From NCBI GenBank assembly GCA_036507695.1, contig DATCIR010000145.1:1-10690 (forward strand): DNA of 10,690 nucleotides, given 5' to 3'. Made by a program: the position numbers and the translations under genes. Under the pieces are notes generated by a model. The model was not told the DNA's origin, ran no database searches, and saw only the letters and a list, made by a program, of their open reading frames with translations. Below are positions 1-7,886 of this stretch, in pieces (positions within the stretch are counted from its first letter, which is position 1; every line of letters begins with the position of its first letter). Source of the DNA: JAKEGK01 sp036507695 (GTDB taxonomy: Bacteria > Pseudomonadota > Gammaproteobacteria > SZUA-152).

Positions 1-1024
<1,024 letters not shown>

Positions 1025-1053
1025 TATAACACCCAAGTTGTTTTGACTCTCTA

Positions 1054-1068
1054 CTTTGCTCCGCAAAG
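1054..1068 (+). other. Small hairpin in the 23S-5S spacer
   Basis: CTTTGC (1054-1059), loop TCC, GCAAAG (1063-1068) form a perfect 6-bp stem just downstream of mature 23S. Imperfect pairing of the flanking ctct/agga bases could extend it. It may mark a processing region of the rRNA precursor. No T tract follows, so it is not a terminator. Confidence 0.4.
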
Positions 1069-1126
1069 AAAGGAGACGCAATAACAATGCGGAAGGTGTT
1101 GTTGGTCATAAAACGCAACGTAACCC

Positions 1127-1177
1127 AATGGTTATTAATTAATGGTTATTAATTAATAGTTATTAACCAATGGTTAG
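1127..1177 (+). repeat. 14-bp AT-rich tandem repeat in the 23S-5S spacer
   Basis: The unit AATGGTTATTAATT occurs twice exactly (1127-1140 and 1141-1154), then once with changes (AATAGTTATTAACC, 1155-1168), then as a partial AATGGTTAG (1169-1177), giving about 3.6 copies. It lies in a 23S-5S spacer of about 245 bp, longer than the roughly 90 bp usual in enterobacteria. It looks like a slippage-type minisatellite that could vary between rrn copies or strains. No function is evident. Confidence 0.85.
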
Positions 1178-1268
1178 TAAAATGTGCTAAAGCGATAAAC
1201 ACTTCTTTCCCAATTGTTTCTAATTCTGCTGCGTTGCTGTTGTTTTAAAGCGATGCGGCAAAAAAGTT

Positions 1269-1388
1269 TGTCTGGCGGCAATAGAGCATTGGAACCACCC
1301 GATCCCATCCCGAACTCGGAAGTGAAACGATGCATCGCCGATGATAGTGTGGGGCTTCCCCATGTGAAAGTAGGACACTGCCAGGCTT
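1269..1388 (+). rRNA. rrf: 5S ribosomal RNA
   Basis: This is a complete 5S rRNA of about 120 nt. Diagnostic segments are the 5' TGTCTGGCGGC arm, the conserved CCCATCCCGAACTCGGAAGTGAAAC region starting near 1304, the GTGGGGCTTCCCCATGTGAAAGTAGG region, and the 3' CTGCCAGGCTT arm pairing with the 5' end. It is co-transcribed with 23S and directly followed by a terminator. The ends are set by comparison with the E. coli gene and may be off by one to three bases. A long plus-strand frame that runs through this gene is an artefact. Confidence 0.95.
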
Positions 1389-1394
1389 TAATTC

Positions 1395-1434
1395 AAAAAC
1401 CCCTGATTGATTCTCAATCAGGGGTTTTTCTTTT
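1395..1434 (+). terminator. rrn operon intrinsic terminator (possibly bidirectional)
   Basis: AAAAACCCCTGATTGA (1395-1410), loop TTC, then the perfect complement TCAATCAGGGGTTTTT (1414-1429), continuing into CTTTT. A 16-bp perfect stem with a T tract immediately after 5S is a textbook rRNA-operon terminator. Read on the minus strand it also ends in T5, so it could stop transcription of the minus-strand ORF that ends at 1439. Confidence 0.93.
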
Positions 1435-1438
1435 AACT

Positions 1439-1681
1439 TTACGTTATTTCTCGAGGGCCTGGCAGTGGTTTTTTATATTCGCAGGCGCCGTTACGCTCAT
1501 ATACAGCAGTAACAATCTCTTTCAGTTTACAAAAGTCAGCCAGCTGTTCTTCTCCGATAAATCTACCATCAAAATAAGCGGTATCAGCGGCGCCGGGTGG
1601 GGTATCGAATTCGTTAAGTTGCCACCAATCCGCGTCATCGAATGCTGCGCCGTCACCGGCAGCGGTTCTTTCCAGATTAAT
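1439..1681 (-). pseudogene. Start-less 80-codon ORF, probable remnant of a protein gene
   Basis: On the minus strand an open frame runs from 1681 (just after a TGA) to a TAA at 1441-1439 and encodes 80 residues. The residues have ordinary globular composition: an acidic/aromatic stretch DDADWWQLNEFDTPPG, then YFDGRFIGEEQLADF, two Cys, and the end KKPLPGPREIT. There is no ATG, GTG or TTG at its 5' end. The frame one base over continues upstream from an ATG at 1833 without a stop, so a single lost base near 1680 would join them into about 131 codons. The rrn terminator lies 3' of its stop and can serve it. I do not recognise the family. The plus-strand frame over the same bases is rich in rare hydrophobic runs and crosses 5S, so I prefer the minus strand. 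Chance openness remains possible. Confidence 0.42.
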
Positions 1682-1684
1682 TCA

Positions 1685-1938
1685 CAGCTATTTATTTTCC
1701 GAAATTTCAATGGCTTTGAAAAATTAAGCAGGCTTGGTGATTCAGTCCAAGCGGCAGGTTCGTTGCGGTGGTGGTTTTCAATTGCAGTCCCAGCCTGTAT
1801 TATGGTTTTGAGCCTGTGGATTGTTTTTGCCAAAACTCAACTCATTGTTTTTCACATTAGCGCAGCGAACTGGCCTCAAGGATGCTGTTATCCCGCCTGT
1901 CAGTAGCCAGCAATAACCAGTGCGAAAGTGTTTCCAGC
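1685..1938. other. Region without a secure gene upstream of the outer-membrane protein gene
   Basis: About 250 bp with no secure coding signal. On the minus strand, an ATG-started frame from 1833 could be the 5' part of the broken ORF to its left. No clear sigma-70 promoter or strong Shine-Dalgarno was found before the ATG at 1939, so how the following gene is transcribed is not visible. Confidence 0.4.
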
Positions 1939-3210
1939 ATGAAGACCCGGTTGTTTTTCCTACTACTATTGGTGTTTTTTGCGTCCGCCGCGATCGCGGT
2001 GCCTTTTGGCGTTTTTGATCCCCGTTCCCTCGCGATGGGTGGGACAGGCGTTGCCTCAGGAACCAGCGCCAATGCGGCATATTACAATCCTGCGTTGTTG
2101 TCCATGTATAAAACGCGCAAGGAAGTCGGCAGGAATTCCCGGTTTATATTTCCGGCTGTCACGGCACGGGTGTCAGAGGCTGTTATCGATAATCTGGATA
2201 TTGAAGATGAAAATCTGGAGCAGGATCTCGTCGACGCCATCACGGCATTCAATCAAACAATGACGGCGCAAACGGCGCAAGGTGTATTGAATGCGGCGAC
2301 TGATCTGAATAGCAGGCTGGATCAATTGGTGGACGGGCCCGTTAATAGTGATGGTAACGTGGGTCTGATTTTGGGAATTGGCCATAAACAGGAAGGCGGT
2401 TCGATTATCATTAACCGGCGCTGGGTGGGTTCCGCGGTGGCGGAAAACTCCAGTTCTGACCTTGCGCTGCTGGAAGACTACGTGGAAGCCATGCAATTTA
2501 TTGAATCCGGCGGTACGGCTGGCGCGCCACATCCCGAGCTATTCAACCCGGACGGCACGTTGGTCGATCAAACGGGTAACTTTGCGTCGACAGGCACCGG
2601 CAGTGGATTGGAGCTCACGGAAATCGGCATGGCGATGTCCAAAGAATTTCAGATCCTGGGGCAGAGGCTTGCCATTGGCATAACGCCAAAAATCCAGAGC
2701 GCCATTTTGTATGATTGGAATGCGGACGCGACTACCGGCCAGTCCGACACCGTAAAAGAAGAGGGGGAAGACTGGGATCTGAATCTTGATATCGGGCTGG
2801 CGCAGCAAATCAACGCGCAGTGGCGCGCTGGACTCGTCTTGAAAAACGTGAATTCACTCCGTTACACCACATCCTTGGGAACGGAAATCAAGCTGGATCC
2901 TCAGGTGCGGGCTGGGATCGCCTATGATTCGCCCTGGGGATTTTATGCCCTTGATGTTGATGTTATTGAAAATGACCCGGTCAGCTATGGCAGTCCATCG
3001 CAAATGCTGTCCTTGGGCGGCGAATGGAAGCCTAAAGCATGGCTGCAGTTGCGTGCGGGTGTTACGCGTAATATGCAAGGTATCGGCAATAATCGTGATC
3101 CGCTGTTTTCCGCCGGGTTCCAGTGGGATTTTGGCGGGATATTCGATTTAACCTATGCCCAGAGCGCGTCCGAAGTGGCGTTTGGCTTACAATTCGGGTA
3201 CCGATTTTGA
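1939..3210 (+). CDS. Outer-membrane beta-barrel protein, TraF_2 ("conjugal transfer TraF"-like) / FadL-like family
   Basis: 423 aa from the ATG at 1939. I chose this start because it gives a clean Sec signal peptide (MKTR, then a leucine/phenylalanine-rich core, then ASAAIA, cleavage near residue 20); an upstream in-frame ATG at 1882 would only add 19 unlikely residues. The mature N-terminus carries DPRSLAMGGTGVASG and AAYYNPALL, the motif seen in FadL-like and TraF_2 outer-membrane proteins. The rest alternates as in a beta-barrel and ends in FGYRF with a terminal aromatic residue, the usual BAM-recognition signature. Homologues are often annotated as conjugal transfer protein TraF, but no conjugation genes are nearby, so a conjugation role is doubtful. 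The likely location is the outer membrane; substrate and function are unknown. No Shine-Dalgarno of note. It stands alone between rrn and the cNMP/rhodanese gene. Confidence 0.8.
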   Translation: MKTRLFFLLLLVFFASAAIAVPFGVFDPRSLAMGGTGVASGTSANAAYYNPALLSMYKTRKEVGRNSRFIFPAVTARVSEAVIDNLDIEDENLEQDLVDAITAFNQTMTAQTAQGVLNAATDLNSRLDQLVDGPVNSDGNVGLILGIGHKQEGGSIIINRRWVGSAVAENSSSDLALLEDYVEAMQFIESGGTAGAPHPELFNPDGTLVDQTGNFASTGTGSGLELTEIGMAMSKEFQILGQRLAIGITPKIQSAILYDWNADATTGQSDTVKEEGEDWDLNLDIGLAQQINAQWRAGLVLKNVNSLRYTTSLGTEIKLDPQVRAGIAYDSPWGFYALDVDVIENDPVSYGSPSQMLSLGGEWKPKAWLQLRAGVTRNMQGIGNNRDPLFSAGFQWDFGGIFDLTYAQSASEVAFGLQFGYRF

Positions 3211-3515
3211 TTGTCGCGTGAATATCCCCGGCATTTTAAAGCTCACCCCGGTCTTTTTTTGTGGAAAAATCGTTAAATTGTTGTAAAAACAGAGCGCTTC
3301 ACCAATCTAGTGAAAAAATAACCACAAAAATCCTTCAAATTTTCCCTAATTCGAACGATAAGTACTTTAGTCTCATGCCTTGCCCGTGAGGTCTTCGTGT
3401 TTTAGGTAACTTATTGTTATAAAAAAATTGTTATAAAAAATAATGCGCTGGGCGGTAAGTGAGCTGTCCTTCCCAGGAAATAAGGAAATTATTGGATACT
3501 CAGGTTAACTGAATA
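3211..3515. other. Intergenic region with candidate weak terminator and promoter area
   Basis: 305 bp without a gene. Just after the preceding stop there is a T7 run (about 3254-3260) preceded only by weak pairing (CCGG...CCGG), a poor intrinsic terminator at best. The remainder is AT-rich up to an exact 14-bp tandem duplication at 3413-3440. No tRNA, sRNA hallmark or binding palindrome was recognised. Confidence 0.5.
3413..3440 (+). repeat. Exact tandem duplication of a 14-bp AT-rich unit, probable promoter area
   Basis: ATTGTTATAAAAAA occurs twice head to tail (3413-3426 and 3427-3440), 76 bp before the start of the cNMP/rhodanese gene. Each copy contains TATAAA, which could serve as a -10 hexamer, giving two alternative promoters, but no convincing -35 box sits 16-18 bp upstream of either. 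The repeat is seen directly; the promoter role is inference. Confidence 0.6.
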
Positions 3516-4580
3516 GTGGCTACTGAAACTCAATCGATTAACCCGGCCTTATTGTCTGATTTAGTGCCGATCAAGGCGCTTTCCCCGGATCATTTGCAGG
3601 AACTCGCCAGCAAGTCCAGTTTGTGCGAAGTCGCCGAAGGCAGAACTTTGTTTAAAAACGGGGACGTGGCCGAGCGCATTATTTATGTACTGGAGGGCCA
3701 GGTTCAACTGACCACGGAATCCGGGATCAGCCGCCAGGTTGCCGGTGGCAGCAAGATGGCCAAATTACCCCTGGAACAGGGTAAGGTTCATCAATATACC
3801 GCCGTGGCGAAATCCAACGTCAAGTTCATCAAGGTTGATCCTAATCTGCTGGATATCATGCTGACGTGGGAACAATCCGGTGGTTATGAAGTGCAGGAAA
3901 TCGATGACAATAGCTCGAATGACGATGACTGGATGTCACGCATACTGCAAGCAAAGGTATTTCAACGCATACCACCTGCCAATATCCAGAAAATTTTCAT
4001 GAAAATGGAAGCGCACCATTTTAAGAAAGGGGATACCGTCATCCAGCAGGGCGATGAGGGTGGGCACTTTTTCCTGATCCGGGAAGGTAAATGCGAGGTA
4101 GCGCGAAAAACCCGTAAAAATCCCGAAGGCGTCACCTTGGCGCGCCTGGGTGTCGGGGACAATTTTGGCGAAGAAGCGCTTATTTCCGGTGGTAAACGCA
4201 ATGCGTCCATTGTTATGTTGACCAATGGTGTATTAATGAGTTTGTCAAAAACGGATTTTCTGGAATTGATGAATGAACCGCTATTGAACTGGGTGAGCTT
4301 CCCGGAAGCCAAGGAGATCGCCAACGGGCAGGGCATCTGGGTGGATGTGCGGCTACCCGCGGAATTTCAATCACAACATCTTAATGGCAGTGTAAATATT
4401 CCGTTGCCCTTACTGCGTTCGAAAGTCGATAAATTGGAAAAACATAAAAAATACATTATTTATTGCGACACCGGGCGGCGCAGTTCTACCGCCACTTACC
4501 TTTTGACTGAAAACGGCTTTGAAGCCTATGTTTTAAAAGATGGGCTAAATAGCGTCGACAATGACTTGTTAGTCTCTTAA
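3516..4580 (+). CDS. Cyclic-nucleotide-binding / rhodanese fusion protein
   Basis: 354 aa, GTG start at 3516 with only a weak AGG upstream. Three domains are visible. A first cNMP-binding fold lies at about 15-112 (LFKNGD...IIYVLEGQVQLT) and lacks the phosphate-binding cassette, so it is probably degenerate. A second cNMP fold at about 146-250 keeps the cassette (FGEEALISGGKRNASIV, E219 and R228) and may bind cAMP or cGMP. A rhodanese domain at about 258-352 carries the active-site loop CDTGRRS (C317), which could carry a persulfide. There is no helix-turn-helix, signal peptide or membrane segment, so it is a soluble signalling/sulfur-relay-type protein rather than a CRP-like regulator. Similar fusions are known from gammaproteobacteria, usually without assigned function. 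birA follows 65 bp downstream. Confidence 0.85.
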   Translation: MATETQSINPALLSDLVPIKALSPDHLQELASKSSLCEVAEGRTLFKNGDVAERIIYVLEGQVQLTTESGISRQVAGGSKMAKLPLEQGKVHQYTAVAKSNVKFIKVDPNLLDIMLTWEQSGGYEVQEIDDNSSNDDDWMSRILQAKVFQRIPPANIQKIFMKMEAHHFKKGDTVIQQGDEGGHFFLIREGKCEVARKTRKNPEGVTLARLGVGDNFGEEALISGGKRNASIVMLTNGVLMSLSKTDFLELMNEPLLNWVSFPEAKEIANGQGIWVDVRLPAEFQSQHLNGSVNIPLPLLRSKVDKLEKHKKYIIYCDTGRRSSTATYLLTENGFEAYVLKDGLNSVDNDLLVS

Positions 4581-4645
4581 AATTCACTACCATCACAGGT
4601 TGTTCCCCCCGGACACAGTTCTGAAAAGGATTTAGACGTTCTTCA

Positions 4646-5644
4646 ATGGGTAAAGATGCACAAATCCTGGCTCTATTGGCCGATGGACGGTTTTGCTCTG
4701 GCCAGGAATTGGCAAAGCAATTGGGATTATCCCGTTCCGGGGTCTGGAAGATTATTCAGAATCTGCAGTCCAGAGGCATTGAGGTATTCGCAGTTCAGGG
4801 CAAGGGCTACCGGTTAGCCCAGCCCATCGAATTACTCAATAAAGACTTTATTGACCAGCATATCGCTGCGCACCCCAGTATGGCCGCGTGGCGCGGGGGT
4901 TTTCCCGGAGACGTAGTAGTGCTCTGGGAAATTGATTCCACGAACCGGTATTTATTAAAACATGGCGCTTTGGGTAGCGCAGCAGGGATGACCTGCCTGG
5001 CAGAAATGCAGTCGGCAGGCCGTGGCCGTCGCGGCAGGGTGTGGGTATCGCCGCTGAGTGGCAATATTTATCTTTCGCAATTGTGGACCTTCCAGAGTGG
5101 TCCGGCACAATTGAGTGGGCTCAGCCTGGCTGCCGCCATTGCGGTGGTGCGGGTTATTCACCAATTCGGTGTCAGCGACGCCGGATTAAAATGGCCTAAC
5201 GACATCCTCGTCAGCGGAAAAAAAATAGCCGGCATTTTGTTGGAGATGACCGGCGAATCCAACGGTCCAACGAATGTGATCGCCGGCATCGGCATCAACG
5301 TGCGCCTGCCTGACACTGCCCTGCAGGCTATCGACCAGCCGGTAACAAGCCTGGAAGCCGAACTGGGCCGGCCGATCGAGCGAAACCGGTTTGTTGCGCA
5401 GCTCATTTGCGAATTGTTCAACGTCTACGAGCGCTTCAGTGAGAACGGGTTTTCCACATTTATGGATCAGTGGCATGATCTTGATGTATACCTCAATCAA
5501 AGGATCAATTTAAATTTACCGGCGGGCACTATACTGGGAATCAATCGCGGCGTGGACCAGGGTGGGTCGCTGCGGGTCGAATATAATGGACAGATTCACT
5601 GTTATCAATCCGGCGAGCTTTCCATACGCGGCCAAACCAGCTAG
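4646..5644 (+). CDS. birA: Bifunctional biotin--[biotin carboxyl-carrier protein] ligase and biotin operon repressor BirA
   Basis: 332 aa. It activates biotin with ATP to biotinyl-5'-AMP and transfers it to the carrier subunit of acetyl-CoA carboxylase; the holo-repressor form binds bio operators. An N-terminal winged helix-turn-helix (about 5-58, with SGQELAKQLGLSRSGVWK) shows it is the group II, regulatory type. Catalytic-domain landmarks are DSTN (97-100), the adenylate loop GRGRRGR (125-131), WPND (183-186), GKKIAG with K193 equivalent to E. coli K183, and GIGINV (214-219). The C-terminal SH3-like cap has GVDQGGSLRVEYNG and GELSIR. Length is normal for the family (E. coli is about 320 aa). 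AAGGA lies rather far (about 15 nt) before the ATG, but no better start is in frame. It contains an intact A8 run at about 5218-5225. coaX follows after 12 bp, consistent with an operon. Confidence 0.97.
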   Translation: MGKDAQILALLADGRFCSGQELAKQLGLSRSGVWKIIQNLQSRGIEVFAVQGKGYRLAQPIELLNKDFIDQHIAAHPSMAAWRGGFPGDVVVLWEIDSTNRYLLKHGALGSAAGMTCLAEMQSAGRGRRGRVWVSPLSGNIYLSQLWTFQSGPAQLSGLSLAAAIAVVRVIHQFGVSDAGLKWPNDILVSGKKIAGILLEMTGESNGPTNVIAGIGINVRLPDTALQAIDQPVTSLEAELGRPIERNRFVAQLICELFNVYERFSENGFSTFMDQWHDLDVYLNQRINLNLPAGTILGINRGVDQGGSLRVEYNGQIHCYQSGELSIRGQTS

Positions 5645-5656
5645 GCGGGTCACTCA

Positions 5657-6451
5657 ATGAAGTATCAAAATTGTCTTCTCGTGGATATAGGCAACAGCCG
5701 CTTGAAATGGAACGTTTGGCCCTATGGCACCGGGGGATTTTCCCGGCAAACCCAATCGGTCGATTATAAGACCCAATCCCTGGCGCAGTTGCTCGACGCG
5801 CAATGGCAAAGTATTGAAGATTCTATCAGTGCTATTGTCGTCGCCAATGTCGCCGGGGATGTGATTGCAAAGCAGCTCGATGCCTGGTGCGTAGAGCGTT
5901 GGCACATTCACCCCCAATTCGTTGCCACTACGGCCGCGTTTCAATCCGTGAAAAACGGCTATCGTGACTACCGGGAATTAGGGGTTGATCGTTGGCTTGC
6001 CGTGATTGCGGCTTATCAACGGTATCCGGCTGAACCGGTTATTGTCATCGACTGTGGCACGGCAACCACGGTGGACGCGTTGACCAAACAAGGCGAGCAT
6101 CGTGCGGGCCCCATAATACCGGGACGGCAAATGATGTTGCAGGCGCTGACAAATAATACCGCGAACCTGAACATCGCAGCCGGCGCCGACACTCAAACGT
6201 CACTCTTCGCCGACAACACTCAAATTGCGATATTAAGCGGGGTAAATTTTGCAGCAGCAGGTGCGTTGAATACCATTGTCAGTGAAATGCGCCGGCAATT
6301 GGCGGATGAAAAAGAGCGTATCGCGGTTAAAATCATTGTAACGGGAGGCGCGGCGGCGCAACTGATGCCGTTGACGCAAATAAAGAAATTTAGCGTAGAA
6401 CCTGATCTGGTGCTAATAGGGCTGCGCACAGTGGTGGATAAACTACGATGA
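5657..6451 (+). CDS. coaX: Type III pantothenate kinase
   Basis: 264 aa. It phosphorylates pantothenate with ATP, the first step of coenzyme A synthesis, in the cytosol; type III enzymes need a monovalent cation and are not feedback-inhibited by CoA. Seen motifs are DIGNSRLKW at 10-18 (phosphate-1 loop), GVDRW at 109-113 with the pantothenate-site Asp/Arg, IDCGTATTVD at 131-140 (phosphate-2), GPIIPG at 151-156, and VTGGAA near the C-terminus (adenosine side). The length fits the family. It starts 12 bp after birA and ends inside the next gene (ATGA overlap at 6448-6451), so translational coupling is likely. E. coli has the unrelated coaA at the equivalent place; the Pseudomonas arrangement with coaX is like this one. 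Confidence 0.96.
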   Translation: MKYQNCLLVDIGNSRLKWNVWPYGTGGFSRQTQSVDYKTQSLAQLLDAQWQSIEDSISAIVVANVAGDVIAKQLDAWCVERWHIHPQFVATTAAFQSVKNGYRDYRELGVDRWLAVIAAYQRYPAEPVIVIDCGTATTVDALTKQGEHRAGPIIPGRQMMLQALTNNTANLNIAAGADTQTSLFADNTQIAILSGVNFAAAGALNTIVSEMRRQLADEKERIAVKIIVTGGAAAQLMPLTQIKKFSVEPDLVLIGLRTVVDKLR

Positions 6452-7176
6452 AAGTTCTATTTATGTTTTTTGCGTTGCTGAACGTAGCCTTTTATGTGTG
6501 GCAGGCTGACCTATTCAGTTTACGCGCCCCAACCACCAATAATACTCAGCTGCAGGTAAACCAGGACATTCCTCCTCTGGCTTTATTAAAAGAAGCCCCC
6601 AAAGACAAAGCAACGCAATCCGAAAAAACACCCAAAGCGGCAAAGCCAAAAACGGAAACACCGCTCGCCAAAGCCAATCCCAAAGCTTCGAGCGGCGCGG
6701 CATCTGGTCAACCCATTTGTTATGCGCTGGGTCCATTCGATGGTTTGCCACAAGCCAAAAATATTGCGGAAAAACTGCAAAATCTTGGCGCGTTTACGTC
6801 GGAGCGTTTGACCACCGCTGAGTCGCCCATGGGTTTTTGGGTCTACCTGGAGAATTCCGATTCCTGGAAAGACGCCAAACAAAAAGTGGTTAGCCTGGAA
6901 AAGCGCGGCATCAAGGATATGTTTATCGTGGGCCGGGGAGCCATGAAAAACGCGATTTCGCTGGGTTTATATAAAAATGAAACCAGCGCGCAGGACCGGG
7001 TCAAGCAGCTGAAAAAGTTGAATGAGCAGGCCAAAATTCAAATACAGCACAAGCAAACCGACCAATACTGGATTGATATTGACGTCGAAGCGGGCCAGGA
7101 TCAAGTTGTTACCACCATTGAGAAAATCGCCCAAAGCCTGACTGTGCTGGAGCTCAAGAATCGTAAATGTGATTAG
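6448..7176 (+). CDS. Membrane-anchored SPOR-domain protein
   Basis: 242 aa, with the ATG overlapping the coaX stop. Residues 3-23 form one membrane helix with a short cytoplasmic N-terminus. Residues 28-88 are a Lys/Pro/Ala/Thr-rich linker (e.g. KTPKAAKPKTETPLAKANPK). From C91 a SPOR-like domain runs to about 170-210 (CYALGPFDG..., GFWVYLE..., GIKDMFIVGRG, NAISLGLYKNETSAQDRVKQL), which in other proteins binds denuded-glycan septal peptidoglycan. The topology implies a periplasmic domain. C91 and C241 could form a disulfide. A SPOR protein after coaX is also found in Pseudomonas. Its exact role in division or envelope upkeep is not known from sequence. The gene closes the birA-coaX unit. Confidence 0.88.
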   Translation: MKVLFMFFALLNVAFYVWQADLFSLRAPTTNNTQLQVNQDIPPLALLKEAPKDKATQSEKTPKAAKPKTETPLAKANPKASSGAASGQPICYALGPFDGLPQAKNIAEKLQNLGAFTSERLTTAESPMGFWVYLENSDSWKDAKQKVVSLEKRGIKDMFIVGRGAMKNAISLGLYKNETSAQDRVKQLKKLNEQAKIQIQHKQTDQYWIDIDVEAGQDQVVTTIEKIAQSLTVLELKNRKCD

Positions 7177-7199
7177 TCTGCTGAATCCTGTTACCGCCG

Positions 7200-7228
7200 T
7201 TGCGGCAGGTACGTAATTTCCGTACAAT
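7200..7228 (+). promoter_or_regulatory. Sigma-70 promoter of the tRNA unit, with GC-rich discriminator
   Basis: TTGCGG (7200-7205), a 17-bp spacer and TACAAT (7223-7228) form a strong -35/-10 pair. The following ACCGCCTCCGCG is GC-rich, as in discriminators of rRNA/tRNA promoters under stringent control by ppGpp/DksA. Transcription would start near 7235, about 140 nt before tRNA-Thr. The hexamers and spacing are seen; the stringent-response link is inferred from the discriminator. Confidence 0.75.
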
Positions 7229-7300
7229 ACCGCCTCCGCGTAACTTGGATTGGTGTAACCGGGCTGGTATCACAGGGCGGGTACAACAACATAACAAGAA

Positions 7301-7316
7301 CTCTTGATAACAAGAG
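7301..7316 (+). other. Hairpin in the tRNA leader
   Basis: CTCTTG (7301-7306), loop ATAA, CAAGAG (7311-7316) form a 6-bp stem with no T tract. It is followed by a short direct repeat GCATCAA-GCATCAA (7322-7335). It sits in the transcribed leader before tRNA-Thr and may be a precursor-processing element. Confidence 0.45.
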
Positions 7317-7375
7317 CACTTGCATCAAGCATCAAGCGTCCCTACCCAGGACGGCAGGAAAATACTTTAATCAAA

Positions 7376-7451
7376 GCTGGCGTAGCTCAGTCGGTAGAGC
7401 AGCTGATTTGTAATCAGCCGGTCGTCCGTTCGAATCGGATCGCCAGCTCCA
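7376..7451 (+). tRNA. tRNA-Thr (anticodon TGT)
   Basis: 76 nt with encoded CCA. The acceptor stem GCTGGCG/CGCCAGC (7 bp), D-arm GCTC...GAGC, anticodon stem GCTGA/TCAGC around loop TTTGTAA (anticodon TGT, reads ACA and related threonine codons) and T-arm GTCCG-TTCGAAT-CGGAT all fold. This is the counterpart of E. coli thrU, which heads the thrU-tyrU-glyT-thrT-tufB operon. Here no second tRNA and no tufB follow, and there is no terminator directly behind it. Confidence 0.96.
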
Positions 7452-7674
7452 TATAAAACAAGTAGTTAGTTATATTTTCCTCTTGATCATTTCTTGTCGA
7501 GTCAACAAATGCTAATTGTCAAAATGTGGGGAAATTCACCCTCAATGAGATATACTTTTCTAAGAGATAGTAATATATTTTAAGGTATAGAGATCGAAGG
7601 GCTGTTGTGCGTGGTTAAGTTTCTGCCCTTTAATTCCGATATTATTAATCAAAGAGAAAGCGAGAAGGACAACT
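7452..7674. other. AT-rich junction downstream of tRNA-Thr
   Basis: 223 bp with a sudden rise in AT content. The sequence expected here (tRNA-Tyr, tRNA-Gly, tRNA-Thr, tufB) is missing. A TATACT at 7551-7556 could be a -10 element for the cassette that follows, but no good -35 fits at 16-18 bp. No integrase, att duplication of the tRNA 3' end or inverted repeat was found here. Confidence 0.5.
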
Positions 7675-7869
7675 ATGCGCGTGATGACAGAAGAGCAAGA
7701 ACAGTTAATCCGGAAGCTTACCAAGCTTGCAGAAGGGGATGTGTCTCTCGTTGCAGAAGCGCTTGACAAAAGCGCGAGTATGTCTCTTGCTGTCACTCAT
7801 ATACTCGATATAGTTGACGAAAGGCACCAAAGCACTTCAGGTTCTTCTACCACACAAGCACGTCCATAA
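7675..7869 (+). CDS. Small hypothetical protein, 64 aa
   Basis: ATG at 7675 preceded by AGAAGGA at good spacing, so this is very likely translated. The sequence is charged and helical: MTEEQEQLIRKLTKLAEG, then DVSLVAEALDKSASMSLAV with HTH- or UBA-like spacing, then THILDIVDER and a polar, Ser/Thr-rich tail of about 14 residues. There is no signal peptide or membrane helix. I do not recognise the family. It ends 17 bp before the next gene on the same strand, and both share AT-rich composition, so they probably form one transcription unit. Possible roles as a regulator or small partner of the membrane protein are inference only. Confidence 0.7.
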   Translation: MRVMTEEQEQLIRKLTKLAEGDVSLVAEALDKSASMSLAVTHILDIVDERHQSTSGSSTTQARP

Positions 7870-7886
7870 TATTGTAATTTGCTGGC

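Noticed and set aside
1127..1177. CRISPR-like array
   Set aside because: Units are 14 bp directly abutting with no spacers; it is a simple tandem repeat.
1214..1906. 230-codon plus-strand ORF
   Set aside because: It runs straight through the 5S rRNA and the terminator, has no supporting Shine-Dalgarno, and the minus strand over its second half reads more like protein.
4646..5644. Other long minus-strand ORFs over birA (e.g. 4807-5500)
   Set aside because: Antisense shadows of a gene with full BirA motifs on the plus strand.
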